Shown here piece after piece: positions 20,861-32,785 of a DNA stretch of 64,000 bases. Origin of the DNA: Nemertoderma westbladi (Eukaryota; Xenacoelomorpha; Nemertodermatida; Nemertodermatidae); contig JAUCBJ010008939.1 in the NCBI GenBank assembly GCA_032718475.1, forward strand, positions 1 through 64,000, read 5' to 3'. How positions within the stretch are numbered: position 1 is the stretch's first letter; the number at the start of each line of letters is the position of its first letter. The notes under the pieces are model-generated. The model made no database searches. It saw nothing but the letters and a program-made list of their open reading frames with translations, and was not told the origin of the DNA. Both the position numbers and the translations under genes were made by a program.

Positions 20861-21365
20861 GAGTGGTCAGTGGTGACCATAACGATAAAGTAAAGAAACA
20901 TAATGTGTGATAAATACGTGAAATGTAATGTGAACAGTAAACTGGAAAACAGTAACTGCACTAAAAACTAACACTTGGAACTAACCACCACAAAAAGATG
21001 TATGTCTCCTAGCTACGTATAGATGTGCGATAGCCAATTGGGAACCAATAATATTACAGAGTGATAATAATTGACTGACTGAAGCTGGAAATACGGTGTG
21101 ATAACACAATACAATGAGAACAAAGAGTGGGTGAAATCTGTAAACAAGGCAATCTCCACTACAGATATGTTAGTAAAGTCTTGGCTGTCATATGATTTAT
21201 ATTTCGCTTTGAATTAAATGGAATTAAATGAAAACTAATTGATTTTGTTTGGTCAGGTACTGTAGGTTTGTGAGTTAACAAATATGGTTCTGACAAAAAT
21301 TGGACTTTCTAAAATCTCTCTTTAGCAAACAAATTGTCATTCGTCCATCCAAGACATAAAAAATT
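20861..21365. other. Intergenic AT-rich DNA
   Basis: No gene, RNA or array recognised between the palindromic element and the next minisatellite. Confidence 0.55.
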
Positions 21366-22463
21366 TTAGCCGCCGAGACGTACAAAATTCGCTTTCAGCG
21401 GCCTTTTTAGCCGCCGAGATATAGAAAATTCGCTTTCAACTGCCTTTTTAGCCGCCGAGATATAGAAAATTCGCTTTCAACTGCCTTTTTAGCCGCCGAG
21501 ATATAGAAAATTCGCTTTCAACTGCCTTTTTAGCTGCCGAGATATAGAAAATTCGCTTTCAACTGCCTTTTTAGCTGCCGAGATATAGAAAATTCGCTTT
21601 CAACTGCCTTTTTAGCCGCCGAGATATAGAAAATTCGCTTTCAACTGCCTTTTTAGCTGCCGAGATATAGAAAATTCGCTTTCAACTGCCTTTTTAGCCG
21701 CCGAGATATAGAAAATTCGCTTTCAACTGCCTTTTTAGCTGCCGAGATATAGAAAATTCGCTTTCAACTGCCTTTTTAGCTGCCGAGATATAGAAAATTC
21801 GCTTTCAACTGCTTTTTTAGCTGCCGAGATATAGAAAATTCGCTTTCAACTGCCTTTTTAGCCGCCGAGATATAGAAAATTCGCTTTCAACTGCCTTTTT
21901 AGCTGCCGAGATATAGAAAATTCGCTTTCAACTGCCTTTTTAGCCGCCGAGATATAGAAAATTCGCTTTCATCTGCCTTTTTAGCCGCCGAGATATAGAA
22001 AATTCGCTTTCAACTGCCTTTTTAGCTGCCGAGATATAGAAAATTCGCTTTCAACTGCCTTTTTAGCCGCCGAGATATAGAAAATTCGCTTTCAGCAGCC
22101 TTTTTAGCCGCCGAGATATAGAAAATTCGCTTTCAGCGACCTTTTTAGCCGGCGAGATATAGAAAATTCGCTTTCAGCGGCCTTTTTAGCCGCCGAGATA
22201 TAGAAAATTCGCTTTCAGCGGCCTTTTTAGCCGCCGAGATATAGAAAATTCGCTTTCAGCGGCCTTTTTAGCCGCCGAGATATAGAAAATTCGCTTTCAG
22301 CGGCCTTTTTAGCCGCCGAGATATAGAAAATTCGCTTTCAGCGGCCTTTTTAGCCGCCGAGATATAGAAAATTCGCTTTCAATTGCCTTTTTAGCCGCCG
22401 AGACGTATAAAATTCGCTTTCAGCGGCCTTTTTAGCCGCCGAGATATAGAAAATTCGCTTTCA
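21366..22463. repeat. 41-bp minisatellite (AGCCGCCGAGATATAGAAAA unit)
   Basis: About 27 copies of a strict 41-bp unit, agccgccgagatatagaaaa followed by ttcgctttcaactgccttttt. Left and right ends use the 'ttcagcggc' variant and the centre uses 'ttcaactgc', so sequence variants are spatially clustered. The unit has no ORF. Confidence 0.92.
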
Positions 22464-22572
22464 GCGTCAGACCGATTTTGGTATGTTTTTGGCACTTTTT
22501 CTGCATCCCCTTCTGATGTGGCTGATTCAAAATAAGTTTCAACTCCATTGAATTGAAAATCCCTGTGTCATA

Positions 22573-25171
22573 CTAACTCCAAATTGCTCTTACTGCTTCA
22601 ACGTTGGTTTTACTATGAGCTACAGTGACAATTCTATCTTTGTTCTTTTGTGGTGTTGTCTTTGTTCTTCCAACTTTCACTAGCAATGGAGACAGCACTG
22701 TGAACAAATCACAATGCATTTCCTCAACTTCTTTCTGCAAGAAATAGCCATACACTGGTCTTGCAGATTCACCATCCTTGTTCTGCAGGTATAATACATG
22801 ACGCACTTTTCCTCTATAGTTCTGATTCCAAAATGCTATACATTGATATTCACCTTCTTCCAATTCAAGCACTTTTTTCACACTGCTCTTTTGTTTTGCA
22901 GGATATTCAACTAAACACATGGACTTGGCCTTCTCATATTCACTTTCAACTTTCTTCAATATTTCTTGTATATTTTGTTGTTTGCCTTCAATTGGGCTTC
23001 TCAATAATTTAATTGGATACCAAATAATTATCTGCTGCTGCTCATTATTGAACTCTTTGGGTGCTTGAATTTCAATTTCCAGCTCTCCATCAACCAAAAA
23101 ATAAATTTATCTTGTTTTTTGTTCTTCTGCACTGTGAAAAACATCTCTCAATTCATCTAAAACACACTCCAAGCCTCGGTTAGAATATATCTTGGAAATT
23201 TCACCACCAATCGAAAGCAAAATTTCGTATCTTTGGTAGGGCCCAGTTGCTTGTCGAAATCCAAGTACTGTTACTTTTAAAGGTTTCTTGCCATCCAGCT
23301 CACAAATTTTTTGTATGGGAGTGTGCTTCAATAGATGCAAAACATATTCCTTCTGTTCATTTAACTGCTCTTTTCTTTTCTTGAACTCCAGCAACCTTTT
23401 GTGTATCAGGGCTACTTCTTCTCGATTTCTTGCATTTCTTTGCAGTGCCTCTTGTCTCCATTTCTCACATTCTAAATAATCTAGAATATCAATGTTCCTC
23501 TGTGCTCTTTTCCACGTTGACAACCAAGATACCTGATGTGTTTGCAAGTATTCAGGCACATCTTGTAGTTTCCATTGCATCTTTGCTGTTCCCAATGATT
23601 TGCAAGGCTCTTGTCTCCAAGTCCATTCTATGAAATCTGTTGATGGCAACATTTCTTTCAATGGAATTCTTGCTTGAACTGACCTACACTGTGTTGGAAG
23701 TTTCGATGAACAAAGTATTGTTTTTGCAGTGGGGTCCTTGAAATAGCATTTCAGAGGTGCTATTTCTGTGCCCTTTTCAATTTCATTCTCATTTCTAATT
23801 TGGAAGCAGAATATAGGACAACCTCGAAATCCAACTTCTGAACAACTCCACAATATAGCCTTCTCCCATCTTCTCCCATCTTTCTCTCATCTTCTCCCAT
23901 CTTTGTCTATTTTCTTGTATATCAAACTTACACTGCACTTTCAATCCAGAAACTTTCCCAGTTTTTGTGTGAGCATACCAAGCTACATAGATTGTTCCTG
24001 TGGTCTTAGAGGCAATGACACAACACCTTGTCAGCTCTTTTGCTAGAGCTAGCCAGTGATTCCTCCCACTTTGCTGTACAAATAATCCCTCATATGGCTG
24101 TATGTTTTCTAATGCACTTCTCATCACTTCCGCACCAAGATCTCTAGATATGTAATTCATAGAGTACAAGGATATCTCAACTCTTGTACATCCATATTGC
24201 TGGATCAATGGATGTTCGAAAGATTTCCGAAGAACCGGGTTCCTGGAATCAGCGTAGTCTGCCAAATGCCCTCCAAAATTCTCCAATACTTCTCCTGCTT
24301 CAAACTGGCAAACAATTTTGTTGTACAGCTTCACTCTCATTGTATTTCCGCCCCAAGATGTGATGTATGTCAACACATGATTTCCCACAGATGACGTATT
24401 TTCCAAAATCGTGGGCTGATCACCCTCCAATGCTGTTTGAAATGTCCCTTCCAACCTCCAACCTTTTGTTTCCACTAGATGTTTGACTATTGCCTTCCTA
24501 TCGAGGGTTCCAGCAAAGTCCTTTGTGTAGTCAACAGAGTATATTCCCCATCCACATGTCCGCAGTACTCTGCCAAATTCAGCCAAGTGCTCCTGCAGAT
24601 CATCTAGGTTGATTACAGATACATCCAACTTTGCAACAAAGACAGCAACAGGTTCTTTTTGTTCCACGTTTTTCCAGTTTTTGATATATTTCTCATTCAT
24701 CTCTCCTTCAATTTTATGCACTGTTTGCATTATCACACCATGAGATTGTAATGGTACAGAGGCTAATATTTTTGTGTGTATAAAGTCATCACAGTTCTTC
24801 CCGATTGTTTGTGTTGCCTCCCTCCTCAACTTCTCCACAATATACGAGGCAGACCCAAACCTTCCAGTTGTTAACATGACAGAACTTTTGGTTCTCACAA
24901 CTTGATCTTCTCGAAGATACCCATACACATAAAGATCGTCAACGAACATTTCCAATTCAGGCACCTCTTGAAGCAACATACTACCTCCATGGCCTGCTAG
25001 GTAATCTACTTTTGATATATCAGTCAAAAGATTAGACTCATAGGCATTCTCTAACAGTAGATGCATGCAAGCTGACTTCGGGGTTCTCAATCCCATCTGT
25101 TCAAATGTCACGAACTGGGTAGTATCAATACTAGTTGGTTTATTTGTGTTTTCACATATAGTAGTAGCCAT
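22573..25171 (-). pseudogene. Frameshifted gene of unknown family, possibly Rep-like
   Basis: Three abutting minus-strand frames look like one protein of about 860 residues. The first runs 25171-23795 from ATG (MATTICENTNK). The frame then shifts near 23850-23900, beside a repeated ggagaagatgggagaaa motif, into 23853-23107, and shifts or stops again near 23100 into 23097-22573. The N-terminal part contains VDYTKDFAGTLDRKA, then MRVKLYNKIVCQFEAGE and CTRVEISLY. The order R-x-K-x-YNK ... R-x-E is reminiscent of Rep_trans/HUH replication-initiation proteins; this is a weak, pattern-level inference. The middle part is a charged helix (about 23380-23470). It lies downstream of, and in the same direction as, the PolB fragment 43603-44652 once element 2 is ignored. 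They may belong to one integrated virus-like element. Confidence 0.55.
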
Positions 25172-25507
25172 ACAAATTTTCTATTAGTTTTAATTTCTTA
25201 AATAAATCAATTTTTTTACATAATCTAACTTATAGCAGACAATAAATATATTGGACAGAACATTTGGATTGGTACAACTCTACTCTGTATGAACTTCTAA
25301 TCATATTGTGCTCATATAGAGTCAGAACATGTGAACTATTTTCAGAAAATATGAATCCATCAATTTTTAAGCGAAAAATTAGGTGAAAATGATAATTTGT
25401 GATAAATCGGTGTAAAAAAGTAGTTGAAATTTTACTGTAGATTGACATTTTTTGTCAGTCTGGTAAGGAATTTGTTTGCATAATAGATCATTCTGGTTCA
25501 TTGGTAC

Positions 25508-25512
25508 ATTTA
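25508..25512. repeat. Target-site duplication ATTTA, left copy
   Basis: Five bases next to the left LTR of element 2, identical to 43603-43607. Confidence 0.9.
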
Positions 25513-26706
25513 TGTTCGCGCTTTTAGACCTTTAGCAGTTTAACCCGCTAATTTTTGGTGTCTTCTAGGTTATAAATCGACTTTAGCCTACAACAAGTAT
25601 TTGTTGCATATAAGATATAAATTTACACTTGCCGAAGCCAGCCTGTGCGCGACCATTCACCCACTGTTAAGGGAGACTGGATTCGGAGGCTCTGACCTTA
25701 TTGCGGTGTAGACTTACTGTACTATTCGATTGATCGTTACTATATAATCTCTGACAAATATTATCTACTTTCGGGAAATATTAACAGTTCCTTTGGGACG
25801 TGGCGCTCTAAGCATGTAAACAGAGTTATGACTTACACTAAACACAACGGGATGGCTATTGATTTTCGTATAAAGCGCATTCTTTAGGAAATGCTTTGTT
25901 ATCTGACACACTCATGCACACTACTGCACAATGCTGCACACTGATCTGCCGACCGTCACTGAATTTGATCATATGTAAAGAGAATAGCAACCGACACATG
26001 TAGAGGCTATGAAATAGCATTCAATTCACTACAAACCACTATAATGTAAGTCGCAGTTGCTACCGGTAACCGGTCTCTCTAACCTTCAGTAATCAAGAAG
26101 ATTGGGGTTTTATGATTATTTATCGATATTCTCCAAATATAACACATATCCATCAACTTCTAACAATTAATAACTGACAGTAAATAGCAGTAAAATAATG
26201 CGGTGAAAGTTGGGTAGGACGTAATGCATTGAGTTGACTGAACTGTACCGTGATAACAGTTATACGTTCCTATAATCAAAGCTGTCGAATGTTTGGCTAA
26301 AGTCTGAAACTAAGAATAATTCCAAAGCCGATGTTCTGGGCTCAGGAAAAAGGTAAACAAAAACCGTCATGCATTGCTCGATTTCCCGTAGGCTTCTGTG
26401 CAAATAAAGTGAAAATCGCTCTGATTGGTTGAGCCGAACAACGAACAAAGAGGGGTTCAGGTTCCACGTTGGCAGTAAATCAGCTGATAGATTTCGTCAT
26501 CTAGTCCACACTGTAGTAAGAGTATTTTGGCGTATTGCGGCATAAAATGGCTTGTTATGTCCGCTAAAGTACACATACAGAAAAAATGGCTTTTTATGTC
26601 CACTGAAACACCGGTACAGTAAGAAAACGGCTTTTTATGTCCGTTAAAACATCTACAGAGTACTTTGCGGGGAAAATGACTAGCTATATCCGCAAAAGCC
26701 TTTACA
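25513..26706 (-). repeat. Element 2 3' LTR
   Basis: On the minus strand it begins TGTAAAGGC and ends GCGCGAACA. It contains three spaced copies of a 'ggacataa(a/c)aagcc' repeat near its start (26560-26650), which could be regulatory. Confidence 0.92.
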
Positions 26707-26784
26707 CCGCTCCCAGAAAATGGGATTTAATTCTAGAAAATATAAAAAATCACAGTTTCTAAAATATAAAAATACTCTAAACAG

Positions 26785-27477
26785 TTAGTCTTTCTTGCGC
26801 GGACGGCGTTTACGCAGTTTTTTGAGGCTAGCAAGAGTCCTTTTCTCTTTGGGGCGAGCCACTTTACTAGGAGGGCTATAACTCCTGGGTGAAGGGTACA
26901 ATACAATTGCATCGGAAGGTTTAGGATTACGGTCGGTGTATCCGCCGGTCGAGGTACCGGGTTGATCGATATCAACCTCAGTGGAGCGAGGTCGAACGGC
27001 CTTTAGAGCGCGTTTCAGGACAGCAGCTCTCACTGATCCCTGACTAGTCGTTGGTCTCTGACGGGTTGTCTGAATGAGAGCAGTGGGTGGACCATGGGTA
27101 GTAAGAAACTTCCTCGGTTTAATGGTTCTTTCCAACTCACGTTCTCGGACTCGATATTCGTATGGCCGTCGATGCACTTCATGTAACTCTGGATGTGAGT
27201 TGATGAACAAATCACCATACTCTGGATCTTGACGGATAAAGTTGATCAAGTTATAGGAATTAATATCGTTAGGATTAATGTTCCTGAGATATTTTCGAAC
27301 AAATTTGGTTGAAATACACTCACCAACACGCTTCATTAGTTCGTAACTCAGTGTGCGTGATTTTTGTTCAACAGACACGAATAGATAAGGATGGAACGCA
27401 TAAACTCCTTCGTAGGCGCGTCCAGGGTAATAGCGATGGCGTGACTCACAATGTAAATCCGCATTCGCTTCCCAAGC
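26785..27477 (-). pseudogene. Element 2 ORF2, C-terminal part after a stop
   Basis: Continues ORF2 in frame after the TGA at 27478-27480. The Met at 27378 is internal. It aligns with the end of element 1 ORF2, including FVRKYLRNINPNDINSYNLI, EVHRRPYEYRVRERELERTI and the basic tail KKLRKRRPRKKD. Ends at a stop at about 26782-26784. Element 1 has an Arg codon (AGA) where this copy has TGA, so the break is a point mutation. Confidence 0.75.
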
Positions 27478-30400
27478 TCAGATGTAGCGTAGGGTAATCA
27501 TTTCATCTACGCTTTCCAGATCGCAGTTAAAAGGGCAATCAAAACTGGCATGTCCTTTAAGTTGACAATGATGGCATTGAGTCATAAATTGGGGGCAGAC
27601 TGCGAAAATGTGCAAGTTATTGAGTCTGCAATACGCACAATAGATCTCCATCGCTGGTTGTTCATAGAAATAGGAGCAGGGTACGTCTAAGTCCATGGGG
27701 GTGAAATGATCTCTCGATGCGCATAATCGGCAACGTTTTCGAGAAACATAGTTTGCATGACGATAGTCGTATGCGGTGAGACACTGTGGACCTTGATACC
27801 ATTCCAAAACGTAGTTGTTGTCGCTGCTCCGGGGTGCAGTAGGCTGAATCTCCTCGGATTCTAAGCATATTGGTTCGTCCTCCAATCGCATAGCCGAGGT
27901 AGGTGTGGCTGTCTCCTCAAGCGAACCCGCTGTCTGAACTTCCACGATAGAATAACCCGTGGGGATTCGAGGTCTTTGTATAATAGAGGAATGTAAGTTC
28001 TGTATACAAACATCATGGAAAATGGCGAATCCAGCACTGTCTAACTTCTCAGCAGCTGAGTCTCTTAGGCTGAGCTTGGTCAGAGCGCGGTCCTTGAACT
28101 GACTATCAACGTTACGGAACGGAGTCAGAAAACGCCTGAAACATTCGAAGCGGATGAATTTATTGTGTTCATCTAACTTGGCAAGTTTGGTTCCAAGTAT
28201 TAAGGGATGGGCGCGTATAGTACGACTGCACACATCGGCTAGCCAACCGGCAAGTGCGGCGTTTTCAAAGATCGTGTATATAGCTAAGGAGGGACGAAGT
28301 CGAACACTCATGAAGCTATACACGACACCAGGTGCGGTCAATGGTCCATCGAAGTATAATCGAGAATAATGATCTCCATATACTTGTTGATAGTTGATAG
28401 GATTTCCGACCTTGAAATTCCATCCGTATTCTTGAAAGGCAAGATGTCCGATGGAGGTTCGTTGTACTTTAGTAATGCCGCTGGGTGTATTGGCATACGT
28501 AGTTCGGAAGAAACCTCGGCCTTCTGCCCAGGGAGCAATCAGCTGAGTATCTACGAAAGGATATGGGATATTCTCCATGTTCCGAAAGTTGTTTTGGAGA
28601 TCTCCATAAACAGCTGAGCCGTTCCACTCTTTAGTGGCGTTTTCTAGGGTCATTCCCACTGGATGCCACAAGGTGGCGCATTCGCTAGCGTTAGGTAGAT
28701 CTCTATACTTCAAATACTGTGTAGTATATGTTTCTACATCTCCATATCGTTGTATTCTTTCCTCCTCGAATAACACGTCGAGATTCCAGTGGACTAATAG
28801 CGTTTTGATAAATCCATCGAGATTATATGGAGGTGTTACATCCTTCTCTATTCTGGAAACATTATAGGGTTTTCGGAATGAGTTTACTTTCACTAACTGA
28901 TCCAGATGTTTCTGCAGTTGTTCGAGTTCGACGAGATCGAGAGGATTTATTAGTGGTAGAAACCTTAGACTATGTGTAGGATCTTCCGGTTTTACCGTGT
29001 AATATTGAGTTAGATTGACATAATAAGGGTGATCTTTGATCCCATAAAATGAGTTCGATAAAGGTCTAGCGCGTATGTTGACCTCGTGTACCATACGACG
29101 GACAAGATCCGCTCTATTGTCCGGAGGTTCAACGAGTATACCGTCGACACGAGCAGGTTCGATTGGTGGGCGTTGCAACATAGGAGCGTCAGCGATAAGA
29201 TCTCGAGATCTTAGGTTGATATCAACGGGTTGAGGTTGTGCCGTAGCGAAGAGTTTGTCTCCGAAATGGGGAACCATCGAAGGATGAATGATGGTTTTAG
29301 AATAGAGATCAGTCATAAGGATTTGAGCTTCTGGCTGGGCTAAAGCTGCTTCTTCTCTCTCATCCATTTCTATATGTTTCTCCTCGAGCTGATTTTCCTC
29401 CGCTTGTCGTTGTAAGCGCTCGTCTAGGAACTCTTGTAAAGAATAGGTTCGTCCAAGTTCGATGTCTTCCTCGAGGTTCTGGATTTCTCGCTCAAACTGG
29501 GGTAAAGCTAATTCCTTCACCGCTTGGACTTGCTGCTGCAATTTGCGTTTCTCTAAACAATCGTAAGTTCCCTTTCCAATCTTTTGCCGAATAGCATCTA
29601 GCGCGTTTCGTACAACGCTCTCCTCAACTTCTGTGACGGGTTGTATCGGGGTTAAACCGGGACGATTGTAAGGATTGAACGGTGATATTAAATGTCCGCA
29701 TCCCAATCCAGTTAAGTAGGATGGGCGAATATCTAGAGAGCCCATTACCTGAGTGCCACCGATTAATTGTTCGGGTAACACTAAATCTTTGAACAGTGAG
29801 TATAGTTCGGGAGGATCCGTGATACTATTAGGATCAAGAGTTTGAGGTCTCACTGGGGAATGAGGAGGTCTGACCGAGTATTCCGGAACTCTGATCATGG
29901 GTTTATTTAAGGATCGTTTGAGTCGAGCGAGCGTAGGGGATACGTCGAACAAGTTTCGCTCGAAACTCCCATAGGTATAACGAGTAAAACTGTGTTTAGC
30001 GCAACGTCTCCGCGGGTGTTTATGTGTTTCCGTTTGCTGGTTGGGTCGAGGGCATTCATCACAGTAATACCACAGACGCACATCCTGCAGGGGAAACGCG
30101 GGTGATCGTTCTCCAGTTTTACAATATTCCTCCATCTGTTCGAAGCTATCCGGGACAACAGGTAGCGGTTGATCGGCGGTAAGATACATCATAGTGAAAT
30201 AGAGCCGTTTGAGTTCTACCATGGGGTCATGATGTATACCTTGAGGATATCGAGTTTCTAGATTTTGTTGACTGGCTATATTGAGATATGTTTCTCTCAA
30301 GAATTCCAGATAATCGTTGAAGTCGCTGCGTTTATCCGGCTCTTCAACATCTTCTTTTTCGAGTCGGTTTCGAATAGAGTTCTCGTGTTCGATTCTCGGT

Positions 30401-30729
30401 TTATCGTTCCGACTCCGCTGGGTATGATATTTAAATAAAACCATTTCCCTTTCTGTGTCCACATCGTCCGTATCGTGTAAATCGATAGGATGGCCAGTAG
30501 TTAAGAAGTCCATATATGTACCATTACGATGTGTGTAGCGAGCGGTGAATTTTCTATAGTCCAATTCACGCGTGAGTTGCGCTTGGGACATTGGCGGTTC
30601 GATATAACGACCATCGTCCTCCGTAGTAGTTGGACCAGCATCGCCGCGTATTAAGCTATCAACAAACGCTTGTAACGGTAGGGTATATCGTTCCCTGATA
30701 CCAATGTCATCTTCTATTAATTCCGTCAT
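27478..30729 (-). CDS. Element 2 ORF2: unknown protein with C-terminal zinc knuckles
   Basis: 1,083 codons from ATG (MTELIEDDIG) to a TGA that appears secondary; the ancestral protein was about 1,315 residues. There is no signal peptide, membrane span or furin-type site, so it does not look like an env. A charged helical region rich in Glu, Gln and Arg lies at about residues 400-490 (ALAQPEAQ region just after). The C-terminus has RLCASRDH, CX2CX5HX4C and CX2CX4HX4C (27535-27576) modules. The central part is rich in Pro, Tyr and Arg, with repeated YYV/NLTQYYT-like and WNLDVLF-like stretches that I cannot assign. The position downstream of pol and the zinc knuckles suggest an accessory nucleic-acid-binding or second Gag-like protein. 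Confidence 0.8.
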   Translation of the reverse strand: MTELIEDDIGIRERYTLPLQAFVDSLIRGDAGPTTTEDDGRYIEPPMSQAQLTRELDYRKFTARYTHRNGTYMDFLTTGHPIDLHDTDDVDTEREMVLFKYHTQRSRNDKPRIEHENSIRNRLEKEDVEEPDKRSDFNDYLEFLRETYLNIASQQNLETRYPQGIHHDPMVELKRLYFTMMYLTADQPLPVVPDSFEQMEEYCKTGERSPAFPLQDVRLWYYCDECPRPNQQTETHKHPRRRCAKHSFTRYTYGSFERNLFDVSPTLARLKRSLNKPMIRVPEYSVRPPHSPVRPQTLDPNSITDPPELYSLFKDLVLPEQLIGGTQVMGSLDIRPSYLTGLGCGHLISPFNPYNRPGLTPIQPVTEVEESVVRNALDAIRQKIGKGTYDCLEKRKLQQQVQAVKELALPQFEREIQNLEEDIELGRTYSLQEFLDERLQRQAEENQLEEKHIEMDEREEAALAQPEAQILMTDLYSKTIIHPSMVPHFGDKLFATAQPQPVDINLRSRDLIADAPMLQRPPIEPARVDGILVEPPDNRADLVRRMVHEVNIRARPLSNSFYGIKDHPYYVNLTQYYTVKPEDPTHSLRFLPLINPLDLVELEQLQKHLDQLVKVNSFRKPYNVSRIEKDVTPPYNLDGFIKTLLVHWNLDVLFEEERIQRYGDVETYTTQYLKYRDLPNASECATLWHPVGMTLENATKEWNGSAVYGDLQNNFRNMENIPYPFVDTQLIAPWAEGRGFFRTTYANTPSGITKVQRTSIGHLAFQEYGWNFKVGNPINYQQVYGDHYSRLYFDGPLTAPGVVYSFMSVRLRPSLAIYTIFENAALAGWLADVCSRTIRAHPLILGTKLAKLDEHNKFIRFECFRRFLTPFRNVDSQFKDRALTKLSLRDSAAEKLDSAGFAIFHDVCIQNLHSSIIQRPRIPTGYSIVEVQTAGSLEETATPTSAMRLEDEPICLESEEIQPTAPRSSDNNYVLEWYQGPQCLTAYDYRHANYVSRKRCRLCASRDHFTPMDLDVPCSYFYEQPAMEIYCAYCRLNNLHIFAVCPQFMTQCHHCQLKGHASFDCPFNCDLESVDEMITLRYI

Positions 30730-32383
30730 AGCTGCTATACGAGTTTATCAATGTTATAATGAGTTATAATTAGGCTAGCAAGCGTCGCCGCCTACCCCTC
30801 TCGGCCCCCGGACAGTGCAAGATCCTCAGCGCCGATATACCGTCGTTGCTGTGTTTTTCGCCAACGTAGTAGCTACACAACGACAATGATAACCGGCACG
30901 AGTCACTCCACTGTCCGTCCCAAGGGCGTAGATTTACTTCAGGTTCTTACTGCAGAGGTAGGGCTACTTTCACAACTGCGACTAGCTACTGTAAACACAC
31001 TTTAGTAGCAACATTCACCTATAAACGCACAAATTCCACACAACTGTCACAAATTGTACACATTCAGGCCATTTGTCCGTTAGTCAAGTGCCTTCCAGAA
31101 TGCCACGTAGTTATTATGTATCCTTGGATACTATCCGTGTGCTATTTATTCCCTATACTATTCAATGGGGCAAGCTTTCTATTGTTCTTTTAACTCACTT
31201 CTAATTCTAGCGTGGTTGTTGCTATGGTGACATTATGGATAGCTAGCGGTAGAATTAGGGTAATTCTCATGCATACAGATCTGGGATGCTATTTAATAGT
31301 AATTCTTTAATTGTCAATATTCCCCTTTATATATGATTTTATGAATTTTATCGGCTATTGACTATATATTGGAGATTTTCGCACACTAATACACTTAATA
31401 GGGTGAATCTCCGCTCCCATGATCTATTAATTAATGGAATTTTGGGAATGTTAAAAATTGTGTAAAAATGACAATTTATTAAATTCATGAGAGGATATGA
31501 ATTTAAATTTATTCCCGCAAATTTTATTATTTAATATTAAAATAGACACAATTTTATTCCAGAACATGTCTGGGGACTAGGATCCTTAATTTTATGAATT
31601 TTGTCATTTTAAGAGTATCGGTAAGTGCTACGATATCTTAATTGACTATAATTTCAAAAGATCTAAATTTTGACAGATTTTGATTTATAGATTTTTACAA
31701 ATATTAATTATATAATATTTAAGATGGGCACCGATTTATTCCAGAACTTGTCTGGGGACGTTAACCACTGATTCTAAATTTTGTCTTTCAAGTATATTGG
31801 TGGGTGCCGCGATATCTTAATCGACTAGAATTACAGATGGTCAAAGGGTTTAACAGATTTATTTTGCGTTGTACGCTACTGTTAAAGGGACATCACGCTA
31901 CTATATGTATTATTTAATATACGGTATGAGAGCAATATCGCACGAAGCAATGTCAGTGAGAAGAGGCAAGTCGTTTCCAAGGTCTACCCAGAGCTTGGTT
32001 TAGCCGAGACACGAGGATCTGAACTTTGCATTCCTAATACTCTGCCTACCAATAATACTTGAATATAGTAGGAGCTTTATTGTACTTTAATAAGTACGGA
32101 CATTTCATCTTACTGTAGTCACGTATTTATAATATGATACGGACAGTAAGGAAAGAGAAAAATAATTATTTCTCGCCGTCGCACTAAATATATATATTAT
32201 GAGTAATTAAGTAATAAGACTAATATATATATGGCACTAGTCTACTAAATAATCGCTAAAAATAACATTCTACTAAATAAAACTAAAGAAAACGATTATA
32301 ATAATAAAATTACGTAATAATACATACATAAATATAAAAATAAAATATAAAATAATATAGTCACACACCCACTCCAGACGCTG
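30730..32383 (-). other. Element 2 spacer between pol and ORF2
   Basis: Homologous to 14368-15986. On the minus strand it contains the AATAAA signal (at about 32078-32083), the duplicated 150-170 bp block (31560-31850) and a TGGGAGCGG word near 31411-31419 identical to the polypurine tract. No ORF. Confidence 0.55.
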
Positions 32384-32785
32384 TTACTTTGGGGAGTCCC
32401 TAGATGTTTGTTGGATTAGGGAGGTGGTCGTGGGAAGAGTATCTTGCCTTCCATTGTTTCCGGAGAGTTCTCTGTCTCTTTCCAGTAAACATAAACGACC
32501 AACTGGGCGATTGAGTTGTTGTGTCTCGAACACAATTCCAGGTTTCTTAAAGTTACGTCGCATGACGACGAGTTCTACCGATCGCACTAAACCGTCATCT
32601 GAGATATGAGTCTCGATGATACGACCTGTCTGCCACCGCTTACGTGGAAGATCTGACTCCACAATAAGGACCATGTCTCCGGCGCTGACGTTTTCTTGCT
32701 GCGCAAACCACTTAGTTCGAAGTTGTAGCGTAGGCAGATAATGTTTTTCGAAATGGTCAGCGAAACGACGGGATAACAACTGCAT
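32384..32785 (-). pseudogene. Element 2 pol, C-terminal domain (DUF5641-like)
   Basis: Ends the pol polyprotein at a stop at 32384. It contains LRTKWFAQQENVSAGDMVLI and KRWQTGRIIETHISDDGLVR, the typical SH3-like C-terminal domain of BEL/Pao integrases. The element 1 ORF1 ends with the same last about 45 residues. A frameshift near 32760-32840 separates it from the integrase core. Confidence 0.85.

Noticed and set aside
21366-22463. CRISPR-like array
   Set aside because: Directly adjoining tandem units without unique spacers in a eukaryotic context; it is a minisatellite. The same applies to the other arrays.
27478-30729. ORF2 as a retroviral envelope gene
   Set aside because: The position fits an env, but there is no signal peptide, transmembrane helix or cleavage site, and it has zinc knuckles instead.
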